Below, piece after piece: positions 54,292 to 64,000 of a stretch of DNA of 64,000 nucleotides. Each line of letters starts with the position of its first letter. Position 1 is the first letter of the stretch. Both the position numbers and the translations under genes were made by a program. The stretch is taken from the NCBI RefSeq assembly GCF_002019795.1, contig NZ_KV917381.1:3690068-3754067 (forward strand), written 5' to 3'. The notes beneath the pieces are model-generated. The model ran no database searches. It saw only the letters and a program-made list of their open reading frames with translations, and was not told the DNA's origin. The stretch comes from Bacillus alkalicellulosilyticus (lineage in GTDB: Bacteria; Bacillota; Bacilli; Bacillales; Bacillaceae_F).

Positions 54292-55419
54292 TTGAATAAA
54301 GCTTACCTTAGTATCGCTTTTCGCTTTTCATTTGTTTTTTTATGTATTTTGGTTACAATTTTACTTTTTTATTTTATTACAACGATAACATACCCTTTTT
54401 TATTTGGATTTATACTAGCATTTATGATTAACCCGTTTGTTACCTTTTTAGAATCGAGGCTTAAGTTCAAAAGAGGGATTGCTGTCTTTATTACCCTGTC
54501 ATTGTTCATTGGAACAATGGCCGGATTATTAACGTTATTTATTGCTGAAATGATCTCGGGCTCAAACTATTTAGCTGCTGCGGTTCCCGTTCACATTAAA
54601 AAGCTTACGATGCACTTAGAAACCTTTTTTTTAACGATTATTATCCCATTATATGAATCAATTATAAAACTATTTAATACGCTCGACCATGAGCACCAGG
54701 CAACGATAATGAACTATGTTCAAGCATTTTCTTCACAAGTCGCCAATACGATAAGTAATGCAGTACAAAAATTATTTACTGGATTGTCCGACTTACTCAT
54801 TTCATTGCCTAATTTAGCAACTGTTATTATTTTTTCATTAATGTCTAGCTTTTTTATCAGCAAAGATTGGCATAAACTTACTCGATTCTTTCGCAATATT
54901 GTTCCTATGAAAGTCGTTACTAGTACTCGAAAAGTTATCAAAGGATTAAAACAAGCGATTGTTGGCTATATTATGGCGCAGCTAACGTTAATATCAATTA
55001 CTTGTGTCATCGTACTAAGCGGGTTATTACTTTTTAAAGTTGACTACCCAATTACGATTGCCATCGTCATCGCTATCGTTGATTTGATTCCTTATTTAGG
55101 TACTGGCCTTATCTTCATTCCGTGGATTATTTATGCGTTTGTATCGAGTGATTTTTCATTTGCTATTAGTTTATCAATACTATATGGAATTGTTTTAGTT
55201 CAACGACAAATAATGGAACCTAAAATATTATCAGACGGTATCGGAGTTGACCCGTTGGCCACACTAATTGCTCTGTTTGTTGGTTTCCAGCTCTTTGGTT
55301 TACTCGGACTCTTTATCGGTCCTGCTTCACTCGTATTCTTAAAGACTTTATATAACGCACATGTCTTTCATGACTTACGTGATTACATCCTAGCTGGACA
55401 AAATAAAACTCCGAAATAA
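54292..55419 (+). CDS. ytvI: AI-2E family membrane transporter YtvI
   Basis: This is a 375-residue integral membrane protein of the AI-2 exporter (UPF0118/PerM) family, with about seven or eight helices. The family signatures AIVIAIVDLIPYLGTGLIFIPW (about residue 260) and VQRQIMEPKILSDGIGVDPLATL are present. Relatives include Na+/H+ antiporters and possible autoinducer exporters, so the substrate is open. The start is TTG 54292 behind GGGGAGGG. Its stop codon abuts repeat F. Confidence 0.85.
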   Translation: MNKAYLSIAFRFSFVFLCILVTILLFYFITTITYPFLFGFILAFMINPFVTFLESRLKFKRGIAVFITLSLFIGTMAGLLTLFIAEMISGSNYLAAAVPVHIKKLTMHLETFFLTIIIPLYESIIKLFNTLDHEHQATIMNYVQAFSSQVANTISNAVQKLFTGLSDLLISLPNLATVIIFSLMSSFFISKDWHKLTRFFRNIVPMKVVTSTRKVIKGLKQAIVGYIMAQLTLISITCVIVLSGLLLFKVDYPITIAIVIAIVDLIPYLGTGLIFIPWIIYAFVSSDFSFAISLSILYGIVLVQRQIMEPKILSDGIGVDPLATLIALFVGFQLFGLLGLFIGPASLVFLKTLYNAHVFHDLRDYILAGQNKTPK

Positions 55420-55575
55420 AAAAGAAAAACCGCTAGCGGTCTTTTCTTAGAGGCACTGTGCGAAGCCGCTACCTTCTTTTAAAGACAAACAAAAGTGGGG
55501 TTCTCTTGTTTGACGCGTAGCGAGCGAAGCCAGTGCTCTTCCTGAGTATTCTCCAGGGCTTCTACGAAATTTCTT
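55420..55575 (+). repeat. GCGAAGCC-family structured repeat, copy F
   Basis: Hairpin 1 is AAGAAAAACCGC with GCGGTCTTTTCTT (55422-55433 and 55436-55448). Box 1 GCGAAGCC is at 55460-55467. Hairpin 2 has a CAAACAA/TTGTTTG core (55486-55492 and 55506-55512) unlike that of copies A, D and E. Box 2 GCGAAGCC is at 55524-55531. Hairpin 1 and the tail match copy B. It begins one base after the ytvI stop codon. Confidence 0.8.
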
Positions 55576-55580
55576 TAAAA

Positions 55581-55624
55581 AAAGACACTGAAAAAGTTAT
55601 AAACCAACTTTCTTCAGTGTCTTT
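55581..55624 (-). terminator. fxsA terminator (CACTGAAAAAGTT-type stem)
   Basis: AAAGACACTGAAAAAGTT (55581-55598) pairs with AACTTTCTTCAGTGTCTTT (55606-55624) with one bulge. A and T runs on both sides allow bidirectional use between ytvI and fxsA. Confidence 0.8.
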
Positions 55625-55651
55625 CTTTGTTAAATTCCTCTTCAATTTAAA

Positions 55652-56047
55652 TTATCTTCGAGAGATAAAAACAAAATTCCCGTTCTTAAATAAGCGCTGG
55701 AACACTCGTATCAGTAATGCTTTAATTGTTGAGCGGGTATATGGGATTAATAAATAAAAACCAATACCATCTGTAATAAATCCGGGAGTTAATAGCAACA
55801 CACCGCCAACTAAAATACAAAGTCCATCAACAATGACGCCACTTGGTATTTCTCCGTTTTGAAGCTGAAGTTGGGCAACACGCAATGTATGAATGCCTTC
55901 TTTTTTAGCTAACCATGCCCCAATAATCCCTGTTAAGATAACCAGTAAAATCGTAATCGGAATTCCAATATAATTACTTGATAACACGAGAACCCCAATT
56001 TCAAGCGCAGGTATAACAATTAATAAGAGAACTAATATACGATACAT
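55652..56047 (-). CDS. fxsA: FxsA family membrane protein
   Basis: This is a 131-residue protein with about three hydrophobic helices. The FxsA motifs GAWLAKKEGIHTLRVAQLQLQNGEIPSG and GLCILVGGVLLLTPGFITDGIGFYLLIP are clear. E. coli FxsA relieves phage T7 exclusion; the role in Bacillus is unknown. The ATG has an AAAGGAGA site. It follows pyk beyond a terminator. Confidence 0.88.
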   Translation of the reverse strand: MYRILVLLLIVIPALEIGVLVLSSNYIGIPITILLVILTGIIGAWLAKKEGIHTLRVAQLQLQNGEIPSGVIVDGLCILVGGVLLLTPGFITDGIGFYLLIPYTRSTIKALLIRVFQRLFKNGNFVFISRR

Positions 56048-56086
56048 CGTTATCTTCTCCTTTAGTATAAGCGAATAAGTGTAATT

Positions 56087-56125
56087 AAGGGTGTTCTATA
56101 GGATGAATTATCCTTAGAACACCCC
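56087..56125 (-). terminator. pyk terminator
   Basis: GGGTGTTCTATAGGAT and ATCCTTAGAACACCC pair with one bulge just past the pyk stop codon. The GTGTTCTA motif is shared with the hairpin at 17496. Confidence 0.75.
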
Positions 56126-56136
56126 TATATTATACC

Positions 56137-57891
56137 TTAATAGATTCTAGCTTGTCCTCTATAAATATAGCCACGAGTACTATCTACTGTAACCTCTTCA
56201 CCATTTTCAAAGTAGTTTGTCGCATTCTCTACTCCTACAATGACTGGGATACCTAAGTTTAGACCAACCACTGCCGCATGTGAAGTTAATCCACCTTCTT
56301 CTGTAATAACAGCTGATGCCTTTTCAAAAGCCGGTACCATATCTTTATCTGTACCTGTAGTAATTAAAACAGCTCCATCAACCATGTTATCAAGTGCTTC
56401 TTGTGCTGTTTTAGCAACAACTACTTTACCAGTTGCTGTCTTTACACCAACACCTTGTCCTTTAGCGACAACTTCGCCAATGACATGTACTTTCATGATG
56501 TTAGTTGTTCCTGATTCAGCAACAGGGACACCTGCAGTAATAACAACAAGATCTCCATGATTCACGTATCCTGATGCTAATGATGATTTCACAGCAATAT
56601 CAAGCATTTCATCTGTAGTTTCTGCAACTTGTCCAAGTTGAGGGTATACTCCCCATACAAGTGAAAGACGGCGAAGTACGTTTTCATTACTTGTTACAGC
56701 AATAATTGGAGACTTTGGACGATACTTTGAAGTCGCGCTAGCCGTATATCCACTTTCAGTTGCCGTAATAATTGCTGATGCATCTAAATTAAAAGCCGTA
56801 TGTGCAACTGATTGACTGATTGCACTTGTGATTGAAGGGCTAGTTAATTTAACACGTTTTGATAATAGTTCTTGATAGTTAAGTGCCTGTTCTGTTCTTC
56901 TTGCAATGTTATGCATCGTTTGAACGGATTCAACTGGATAATCACCAGCTGCTGTTTCACCAGATAACATAATTGCATCTGTACCATCAAAAATTGCATT
57001 TGCAACATCACTGGCTTCTGCTCTTGTTGGTCTTGGGTTACGTTGCATGGAATCCAACATTTGTGTTGCAGTAATAACAGGCTTAGCTGCTATGTTACAT
57101 TTTTTAATTAGTTCTTTTTGAACAAGTGGAACTTCTTCTGCTGGAATTTCAACCCCTAAGTCTCCACGTGCAACCATTAAACCATCAGATACTTCAAGAA
57201 TTTCATCGATGTTATCGACACCTTCTTGGTTTTCAATTTTTGGAATGATATGGATGTCAGTTGCACCGTGCTTTTCTAACAATTCACGAATTTCTAATAC
57301 GTCAGTTGCACGACGCACGAAAGAAGCAGCGATAAAGTCAACACCTTGCTCGATACCGAAAATAATATCTGCTGCATCTTTATCTGTAATTCCTGGTAAA
57401 TTCACACTTACATTAGGTACATTAACACCTTTTTTATTTTTAAGCGTTCCGCTGTTTAAAATTTTTGTACGGATTTCATCTTGTCCTACTTCGATTACTT
57501 CAAGACCAATTAGACCGTCATCTAACAGGATTTTTGAACCTGGATGAACATCATTTACTAATCCAGGGTATGTAATTGAGATTTTCTTTTCTGTTCCAAC
57601 TACTTCAGTCATGGAGAGAATAAGCTCTTCTCCTTGGACCAATTGTGCTACGCCACCTTCTAATGTTTGCGTACGAATTTCTGGTCCTTTCGTATCAAGA
57701 AGGATAGCAACCGTTTTACCTGTTCTAGCAGATGCTTCACGTAAATTCTTAATTCTAGCACCGTGCTCCTCAAAATCACCATGCGAAAAGTTTAAACGGG
57801 CTACATTCATACCTGCTTCAATAAGTTCTGTTAACTTTTCTAAACTCTCACTTGCTGGTCCAATCGTACATACAATTTTCGTCTTTCTCAT
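56137..57891 (-). CDS. pyk: Pyruvate kinase (with PEP-utiliser C-terminal domain)
   Basis: Pyk makes pyruvate and ATP from phosphoenolpyruvate. The 584-residue protein starts [16 protein letters not shown]. The core motifs [11 protein letters not shown] and [12 protein letters not shown] are present; after the standard allosteric domain, the extra C-terminal domain of Bacillus-type enzymes is present ([19 protein letters not shown], about residue 530), resembling the phosphohistidine domain of PEP synthase. I use ATG 57891 with a GGAAGGA site; TTG 57903 is also possible. It follows pfkA by 38 bases in one operon. Confidence 0.97.
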   Translation of the reverse strand: MRKTKIVCTIGPASESLEKLTELIEAGMNVARLNFSHGDFEEHGARIKNLREASARTGKTVAILLDTKGPEIRTQTLEGGVAQLVQGEELILSMTEVVGTEKKISITYPGLVNDVHPGSKILLDDGLIGLEVIEVGQDEIRTKILNSGTLKNKKGVNVPNVSVNLPGITDKDAADIIFGIEQGVDFIAASFVRRATDVLEIRELLEKHGATDIHIIPKIENQEGVDNIDEILEVSDGLMVARGDLGVEIPAEEVPLVQKELIKKCNIAAKPVITATQMLDSMQRNPRPTRAEASDVANAIFDGTDAIMLSGETAAGDYPVESVQTMHNIARRTEQALNYQELLSKRVKLTSPSITSAISQSVAHTAFNLDASAIITATESGYTASATSKYRPKSPIIAVTSNENVLRRLSLVWGVYPQLGQVAETTDEMLDIAVKSSLASGYVNHGDLVVITAGVPVAESGTTNIMKVHVIGEVVAKGQGVGVKTATGKVVVAKTAQEALDNMVDGAVLITTGTDKDMVPAFEKASAVITEEGGLTSHAAVVGLNLGIPVIVGVENATNYFENGEEVTVDSTRGYIYRGQARIY

Positions 57892-57929
57892 AATTCCTTC
57901 CAACTCCTTACACCTACATTAAGTTTTTT

Positions 57930-58901
<972 letters not shown>

Positions 58902-58973
58902 CTATCACAATGGTCTTTATAATTCAAAATACCACTTTCATTGGATGAAAACAATAGTCTACTCGACAAAATA

Positions 58974-59006
58974 GAAAGTGCTTCCTTTATTGAAGAAAGC
59001 ACTTTC
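58974..59006 (-). terminator. accDA terminator
   Basis: GAAAGTGCTT (58974-58983) pairs with AAGCACTTTC (58997-59006) and an inner TTC/GAA extends it; TATTTTG follows on the minus strand. It separates accA from pfkA. Confidence 0.75.
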
Positions 59007-59009
59007 CCC

Positions 59010-59987
59010 TTATTCTACGCTAATGGCATCGTTTACAAACGAATATTTTCCGATATTTTTATATTTTTCGTAACGTTTTTCAACAAGTTGGTCTTTCGAG
59101 TATAGAGATAACTCTTGTAGTGACTGTTCTAGAACAAGATCAATCGCATCTGATTGCTCTTTAATATCTCGATGAGCCCCACCCTTTACTTCCGGAATAA
59201 TTTCATCAATGACACCAAGCTCCTTTAAATCTGGAGCTGTAATTTTCATCGTTTCAGCTGCACGTTGTGCCTGAGAAGCATCCTTCCATAATAATGCTGC
59301 TGCACCTTCAGGAGAGATAACTGAATATGTTGAATTCTCTAGCATATGGATTCGGTCGCCAACACCTAATGCTAATGCTCCACCACTTCCACCTTCACCA
59401 ATGACAACACAAACAATTGGCACAGTTAACCCAGCCATCTCAAGTAGGTTCCTTGCGATAGCTTCACTTTGCCCACGTTCTTCAGCTGCCATTCCAGGAT
59501 ATGCACCTTTTGTGTCAATAAAACAAACAATTGGACGGGAAAACTTTTCTGCTTGTTTCATTAGTCTTAGAGCTTTACGGTACCCTTCAGGATGAGGCAT
59601 TCCAAAGTTACGAAAAATATTATCTTTTGTATCTTTTCCTCGTTGATGACCTATAACAGTGACTGCTTTTCCTTTATATTTTGCAATTCCACCAACAATA
59701 GCAGCATCATCACCATATAATCTATCCCCATGCATTTCAATAAAATCAGTAAATAAGTGCTCGATATAATCTAATGTTGTTGGTCTTTCACTGTGACGTG
59801 CGATCTGTACTCGCTCCCATGGTTTTAACTGACCGTAAATATCTTTTTCAAGTGCCTGAAGTCTCGTCTCAAGCTTTTTAATTTCATCAGATAAGTCAAT
59901 GTCTTTCTCTTTTGTAAAGGCCTTTAACTCATTGATTTTATCTTGTAATTCTACGATTGGCTTTTCAAAAGCTAAATCATTCGCCAT
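59010..59987 (-). CDS. accA: Acetyl-CoA carboxylase carboxyltransferase alpha subunit
   Basis: AccA pairs with AccD to transfer the carboxyl group from biotin to acetyl-CoA, making malonyl-CoA. The 325-residue protein has an N-terminal helical part ([17 protein letters not shown]) and the carboxyltransferase motifs [30 protein letters not shown] and [17 protein letters not shown]. The ATG follows GGGAGGTGA and is 14 bases from accD. Confidence 0.97.
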   Translation of the reverse strand: MANDLAFEKPIVELQDKINELKAFTKEKDIDLSDEIKKLETRLQALEKDIYGQLKPWERVQIARHSERPTTLDYIEHLFTDFIEMHGDRLYGDDAAIVGGIAKYKGKAVTVIGHQRGKDTKDNIFRNFGMPHPEGYRKALRLMKQAEKFSRPIVCFIDTKGAYPGMAAEERGQSEAIARNLLEMAGLTVPIVCVVIGEGGSGGALALGVGDRIHMLENSTYSVISPEGAAALLWKDASQAQRAAETMKITAPDLKELGVIDEIIPEVKGGAHRDIKEQSDAIDLVLEQSLQELSLYSKDQLVEKRYEKYKNIGKYSFVNDAISVE

Positions 59988-60001
59988 ATTTATTCACCTC
60001 C

Positions 60002-60847
60002 CTAGTTATAATGAATTTCTAGAACTTTAGCCAATGTTTCTTTCATTTCCTTGCGATGAATGACTTTATCTAATTGACCATGCTTTAGTAAAAATTCGGC
60101 CGTTTGAAAGTCATCTGGAAGGTCCTGACGAATCGTCTGTTCAATAATTCTTCTTCCCGCAAAACCAATTAATGCACCCGGCTCAGCAAAATTATAATCA
60201 CCAAGTGATGCAAAGCTAGCAGAAACCCCGCCCGTTGTTGGGTGCGTCATTACTGAAATAAATAATCCGCCCTGGGTATCAAGTTTTTTAAGAGCCGCAC
60301 TTGTCTTTGCCATTTGCATTAAACTAAGAACACCTTCTTGCATCCTAGCGCCACCTGAAGCGGAAAAGAGGATGAAAGGTTGTCTATGTTCGATTGCCTT
60401 TTCAATCGCTCTTGCAATCTTTTCTCCAACTACAGAACCCATACTTCCCATTCTAAAACGAGGGTCCATGACACCAATCACAGTAGGAATGCCTTCAAGT
60501 AACCCCTGCCCAGTAACTACCGCTTCGTTTAATTTTGTCTTTTCACGGTCTTTCTCAAGCTTGTCAAGATAGGTCGGGAACCCAAGCGGATCTTCTGCAA
60601 TCATTGTTTTATCAAATTCAATAAATGTGCCTTCATCCAATATACATTCTAATCTTTCATAAGCCGTCATTCTGTGATGAAAATCACATGATACACACAC
60701 CATTTTATTTTTCTTTAATTCCTTCGTATACATAATTGTCCGACAAGACGGACACTTTGTCATGAGTCCTTCTGGCACTTCTTGTTTCGCTCGTTCCGAA
60801 GGGATAGTAGCATACTTTTTCTTCTTAGAAAAAAAATCTTTTAACAC
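60002..60847 (-). CDS. accD: Acetyl-CoA carboxylase carboxyltransferase beta subunit
   Basis: AccD is the beta chain of the carboxyltransferase. The 281-residue protein has the N-terminal zinc ribbon (CPSCRTIM...[10 protein letters not shown], about residues 34-57) followed by the crotonase-like carboxyltransferase core with [21 protein letters not shown] place the start at GTG 60847 (giving [13 protein letters not shown]) behind AGAGG at normal spacing; a GTG two codons earlier is too close to that site. It is upstream of accA and downstream of a GntR-type regulator. Confidence 0.96.
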   Translation of the reverse strand: MLKDFFSKKKKYATIPSERAKQEVPEGLMTKCPSCRTIMYTKELKKNKMVCVSCDFHHRMTAYERLECILDEGTFIEFDKTMIAEDPLGFPTYLDKLEKDREKTKLNEAVVTGQGLLEGIPTVIGVMDPRFRMGSMGSVVGEKIARAIEKAIEHRQPFILFSASGGARMQEGVLSLMQMAKTSAALKKLDTQGGLFISVMTHPTTGGVSASFASLGDYNFAEPGALIGFAGRRIIEQTIRQDLPDDFQTAEFLLKHGQLDKVIHRKEMKETLAKVLEIHYN

Positions 60848-60935
60848 AGTCACACCTCTTTAGTATAGAAGTCCTTTTTGAAAATTTTAACCAATCATAC
60901 CATATACTCTCTTTTTCCATCAATGAAAACACCAC

Positions 60936-61580
60936 TTAAAACCAACTGTTTTCTAGATGTCGCGTTAAAACTTGAACCGCTTTTTGCTCATTTTTTTCAA
61001 CAAGCGCTTGATATATATCTTCATGTTCGTTCGTGAAATCTTTTATATCCTTTTGTTCCGTGGCTGCTTTGTGATATTCAACGAGAGGCAACCAAATATT
61101 AATTAACAATTTGTTTTGACTAGCCTCAACAATCTTTTTATGAAATAGGTAATCCTTTTCGAGCGGTACCTGTCCCAAACTAGCTTCTTCTTTTGCCTCT
61201 CCTAACAACTGTTTAAGTTCTGTTAGCGTGTCAGTTGTTATCCTTTGACAAGCTAATTTCATGGCTTCTACTTCTATGATTCTACGAGTTTCTGCTAGGT
61301 CAGCTCTAGCAACTTCATCTCGCAAAACAAAAGAAAGGACAATTTCAACCAATCGGTAACTACCTGCTTTTTTTATAAATGTCCCTTCTCCTCTTTTGGT
61401 TTCAATCAAATCTAACAGTTCAAGAGCTCGGAGCGCTTCTCTAACCGATGAACGACCTACTTGAAGTCGCTCGCTAAGCTCTCGTTCTGATGGGAGTTTG
61501 TCTCCATTTTGCAGTTGATCATTTATTATAATTTCGTTTAACTCTTTTAAGATTTCAATATAAACTTTCGATTGTTGCAT
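60936..61580 (-). CDS. GntR-family (FadR subfamily, FCD domain) transcriptional regulator
   Basis: This is a 214-residue regulator. The N-terminal winged helix is typical of GntR proteins (GDKLPSERELSERLQVGRSSVREALRALELLDLIETKRGEGTFI). The C-terminal helical FCD domain has the metal-binding pattern ETRRIIEVEAMKLA, FHKKIVEASQNKLL and a late NEHEDIYQAL His. Its ligand is unknown. It lies 28 bases after the malic enzyme gene and about 90 bases before accD, so it may control either. It is unrelated to the TetR-type FadR at 7838. Confidence 0.88.
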   Translation of the reverse strand: MQQSKVYIEILKELNEIIINDQLQNGDKLPSERELSERLQVGRSSVREALRALELLDLIETKRGEGTFIKKAGSYRLVEIVLSFVLRDEVARADLAETRRIIEVEAMKLACQRITTDTLTELKQLLGEAKEEASLGQVPLEKDYLFHKKIVEASQNKLLINIWLPLVEYHKAATEQKDIKDFTNEHEDIYQALVEKNEQKAVQVLTRHLENSWF

Positions 61581-61608
61581 TCTTTCCCTCTTTCTTATTT
61601 GCGTCGAC

Positions 61609-62841
61609 CTACTCTATCATCGTAAGTTTTTTTGTTTTTTCAGCTATTTCCTCAGGGTCGACATTTTTCCTTGCCACCCCAGTTTCCATTGCTGCAGTCG
61701 CTACGGCGGAAGCGACTGCAGGAGCGACTCTCGGGTCAAACGGAGCAGGAATGACGTATTCAGGAGTCAACTCTGATTCATTTATTAAATTAGCTATCGC
61801 GTATACCGCAGCAACCTTCATCTCTTCATTGATATGCGTGGCACGAACATCGAGAGCACCCCTAAAAATGCCTGGAAACGCCAACACATTATTTACTTGA
61901 TTTGCAAAATCCGAACGTCCTGTTCCAATAACTTTGGCTCCAGCTTCTCTGGCAAGATCAGGCATGATTTCAGGGTCAGGGTTAGCCATCGCAAAAATAA
62001 TCGGGTCCTCATTCATAGATTGAATCATCTCTTTTGTGAGTGCACCCGCTACTGAGACACCAATAAAAACATCTCCGCCCTTGATAACCTCTGCTAGGCT
62101 TCCTTCGATGCGTTCCCGGTTGGTGAATTTAGCAACTTCGTCTTTAATGCTATTCATTCCGTATGTACGACCGTCAAAAATAGAGCCTTTTGAATCACAC
62201 ATGATGATATCTCGAACCCCCATGCGTTGAAGCAACTTGATAATTGCTATTCCAGCAGCACCTGCTCCATTTGCAATGACTTTAATCTCAGACAGTTTCT
62301 TGCCTGTTATCTTTAGTGCATTAATAAGACCTGCTAAAGTTACAATAGCTGTTCCGTGCTGGTCATCATGAAACACTGGAATGTTCGTTTCTTTTTTCAG
62401 TCTTTCCTCAATCACAAAACAGTTTGGAGCCGCAATATCCTCTAAATTCACTCCACCGAAGTTTGGTTCTAATAACTTCACGGTTTCAATTATTTTTTCA
62501 ACATCATTTGTATTTAAGCAAATTGGAAATGCATCTACACCTGCAAAGGATTTGAATAAAACAGCTTTTCCTTCCATTACTGGTAGAGCCGCTTCTGGCC
62601 CTATGTTTCCTAGTCCTAATACAGCTGTTCCATCTGTTACAACAGCGACCATATTCCCTTTCATTGTGTAATCATAAACAGCTTCCTTATTATCAAAAAT
62701 TTCTTTACAAGGTTCTGCAACGCCAGGTGAATACGCTAAACTCAAGTCCCTCGCATTTCTTACAGGAACCTTTGCTTTTGATTCCAGTTTACCTTTGTTT
62801 ACACGGTGAATATGTAATGCCTCTTCTCTCGTTGTTGCCAT
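61609..62841 (-). CDS. NAD(P)-dependent malic enzyme (YtsJ-like)
   Basis: Malic enzyme decarboxylates malate to pyruvate. The 410-residue short form, the same length as B. subtilis YtsJ, has the N-terminal malic domain with SLAYSPGVAEPCKEI, then GLGNIGPEAALPVMEGKAVL, the metal site (EDIAAPNCF, FHDDQHGTAIV) and the nucleotide fold VIANGAGAAGIAIIKLL. I start at ATG 62841 (MATTREEAL) with AAGGAG nine bases upstream; an upstream in-frame start at 62868 is not supported. It follows dnaE. Confidence 0.95.
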   Translation of the reverse strand: MATTREEALHIHRVNKGKLESKAKVPVRNARDLSLAYSPGVAEPCKEIFDNKEAVYDYTMKGNMVAVVTDGTAVLGLGNIGPEAALPVMEGKAVLFKSFAGVDAFPICLNTNDVEKIIETVKLLEPNFGGVNLEDIAAPNCFVIEERLKKETNIPVFHDDQHGTAIVTLAGLINALKITGKKLSEIKVIANGAGAAGIAIIKLLQRMGVRDIIMCDSKGSIFDGRTYGMNSIKDEVAKFTNRERIEGSLAEVIKGGDVFIGVSVAGALTKEMIQSMNEDPIIFAMANPDPEIMPDLAREAGAKVIGTGRSDFANQVNNVLAFPGIFRGALDVRATHINEEMKVAAVYAIANLINESELTPEYVIPAPFDPRVAPAVASAVATAAMETGVARKNVDPEEIAEKTKKLTMIE

Positions 62842-62943
62842 GAAACCACACTCCTTCAATCTATCCAACCATGGATAGCCTTTTATTCGTGTACTGGTCA
62901 GACCACTGAATTCTTATTATAACAAATAGTCAATCAGGTTACA

Positions 62944-64000
62944 TCAACTATTCGTTTTTACAACTACATTTTTTTCTCCGAGTACGTCTTTTAGTTGCAT
63001 AATTACATCATGATTTACGGTAATCCAATCGCTTTCTGGGAGCTGAACATAGCGACTTTGACTCTCATAATAAAGAACAACCTCGGCATCGCCAGGAAAC
63101 AAAGCCAAAGTATTTTTTATTTTGATTAAAAGCTCACGACTCTCACGGTTCGGTTCAATTTTTAGAAAGACACGTTGTTTTTGAAGGTCCTCTAGCCTTT
63201 TTATCCTATCGACTAGTAAGGATGTTTTATTATTTCTAACATCTATTTTGCCTTCAAAACACAGCATGACTCCTTCGGCAAGTAGATGACGATATGTGGC
63301 TAGTGTCTCTGGAAAAATCGTTACTCCAAGTTCCCCTTCTTCATCAGTAATTGTCAAAAACATCATTTCTTTACCCGTTTTTGTTCGGATTTTCTGCAGT
63401 TGCTCCACCAGACCTGCTACTTTAATTTTTCCACGTACATCAATAAGCTTAGAAGTTGATAGACATCCATATGCCTTCACAACTTTTGAATAGGTTGTTA
63501 AAGGATGCCCTGATATATAAAAGCCAACTACATCTTTTTCAAACTTTAGCTTTTCAGCTTCAGTAAACGGTGGTACATCATAATATGGTGGTTTAGCCTC
63601 GTCTATGCTAAAAAGTTGTCCACTTTCTTCCCTAGATGCTTTCAGTTCCTCACTATATGTTAGGACATCATCAAGGGATGCTAACAGTTGTGCACGGTGG
63701 TTGCCACACTCATCAAAACAACCGGATATGATTAACGTCTCAATTGCTTTTCGTGACACTTTTTTCACATCAATTCTCAAGCAAAAATCTATTAAATCGT
63801 GATAAGCCCTCTCTCTTCTTTTATTGACAATTTCTTCTGCTGCAATTCTTCCAATGTTTTTTAATGATTGAAATCCAAAGCGGATGCTGTCTTTCTCTAA
63901 GGTGAACACAACATCACTTTGGTTAATTGATGGCGGGAGAACGGAAATTCCGTTTCTCTTTGCTTCTCTAAAATACTGCAATAACTTTATTTCATGGAAT
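62944..64000 (-). CDS. dnaE: DNA polymerase III alpha subunit DnaE, C-terminal part
   Basis: Only the last roughly 350 residues are in the window; the reading frame is open to the right edge without a start. The helix-hairpin-helix region (IRFGFQSLKNIGRIAAEEIV, AIETLIISGCFDECG) is followed by the OB-fold nucleic-acid-binding domain (IKVAGLVEQLQKIRTKTGKEMMF, CFEGKIDVRNNKTSLLVDRI) and the C-terminal end. DnaE extends RNA primers before PolC in Bacillus. The position upstream of malic enzyme is conserved in B. subtilis. Confidence 0.95.
   Translation of the reverse strand, partial: FHEIKLLQYFREAKRNGISVLPPSINQSDVVFTLEKDSIRFGFQSLKNIGRIAAEEIVNKRRERAYHDLIDFCLRIDVKKVSRKAIETLIISGCFDECGNHRAQLLASLDDVLTYSEELKASREESGQLFSIDEAKPPYYDVPPFTEAEKLKFEKDVVGFYISGHPLTTYSKVVKAYGCLSTSKLIDVRGKIKVAGLVEQLQKIRTKTGKEMMFLTITDEEGELGVTIFPETLATYRHLLAEGVMLCFEGKIDVRNNKTSLLVDRIKRLEDLQKQRVFLKIEPNRESRELLIKIKNTLALFPGDAEVVLYYESQSRYVQLPESDWITVNHDVIMQLKDVLGEKNVVVKTNS

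Noticed and set aside
2188-55624. CRISPR array interpretation of the repeats
   Set aside because: The repeats are kilobases apart with no regular spacers and no cas genes in the window.

Overview
The window is a stretch of chromosomal backbone from a low-GC, endospore-forming member of the Bacillaceae. The gene order follows the dnaE to uvrC segment of Bacillus subtilis almost gene for gene, and there are spore genes (sspI, ytxC, ytaF). Several features point to an alkaliphilic or halotolerant relative rather than B. subtilis itself: a futalosine-pathway gene (mqnC), hflK/hflC between polA and phoR, a KtrB-type cation transporter, and no rnhC or gapB at their usual places. The species cannot be named from the sequence alone. 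Nearly all genes lie on the minus strand, so transcription mostly runs from the right end to the left. No tRNA, rRNA, insertion sequence, prophage or CRISPR array is visible.

Layout, left to right. 0.3-1.6 kb: KtrB/TrkH transporter. 1.7-15.4 kb: yslB (+), then uvrC, trxA, etfA, etfB, fadB, TetR-type fadR, two paralogous long-chain acyl-CoA synthetases, a DUF350 membrane gene, a 27-codon membrane ORF and mutS2. 15.4-22.3 kb: polX, cvpA-like yshB, zapA, and pheST behind a T-box. 22.4-28.9 kb: trmH-like methyltransferase, sspI (+), a 34-codon membrane ORF, M42 peptidase, dimeric dUTPase, sigma-W-type ysdB (+), a TVP38-type membrane protein, ysdA, and infC-rpmI-rplT behind an L20-type leader. 28.9-32.1 kb: thrS with T-box, ytxC. 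32.4-35.3 kb: an orphan six-helix chemoreceptor (+) with a sigma-D-like promoter, and mqnC. 35.4-42 kb: dnaI, dnaB, nrdR, an unknown gene, speD/speH, coaE, ytaF, mutM. 42-49.5 kb: polA, hflC, hflK, phoR, phoP. 49.8-64 kb: mdh, icd, citZ, ytwI, ytvI (+), fxsA, pyk, pfkA, accA, accD, a GntR regulator, malic enzyme and the 3' part of dnaE.

Functionally the window joins central carbon flow (pfkA, pyk, malic enzyme, citZ-icd-mdh), fatty acid synthesis (accDA) and fatty acid degradation (acyl-CoA synthetases, fadB, etfBA under FadR), plus DNA replication and repair (dnaE, dnaB, dnaI, polA, polX, mutS2, mutM, uvrC), translation (pheST, thrS, infC operon) and phosphate sensing (phoPR).

The most unusual content is intergenic. 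A family of roughly 110-160 bp structured repeats carries two copies of the box GCGAAGCC around a hairpin. The hairpin arms change sequence between copies but stay complementary. Six boxed or box-derived copies and one fragment are present, and all read in the same window direction. Two sets of terminator stems also recur at unrelated loci (CACTGAAAAAGTT and ACAAAAGGTT cores), as does a short CGGACACAGGA motif. A 36-bp identical inverted pair brackets mutS2-polX.
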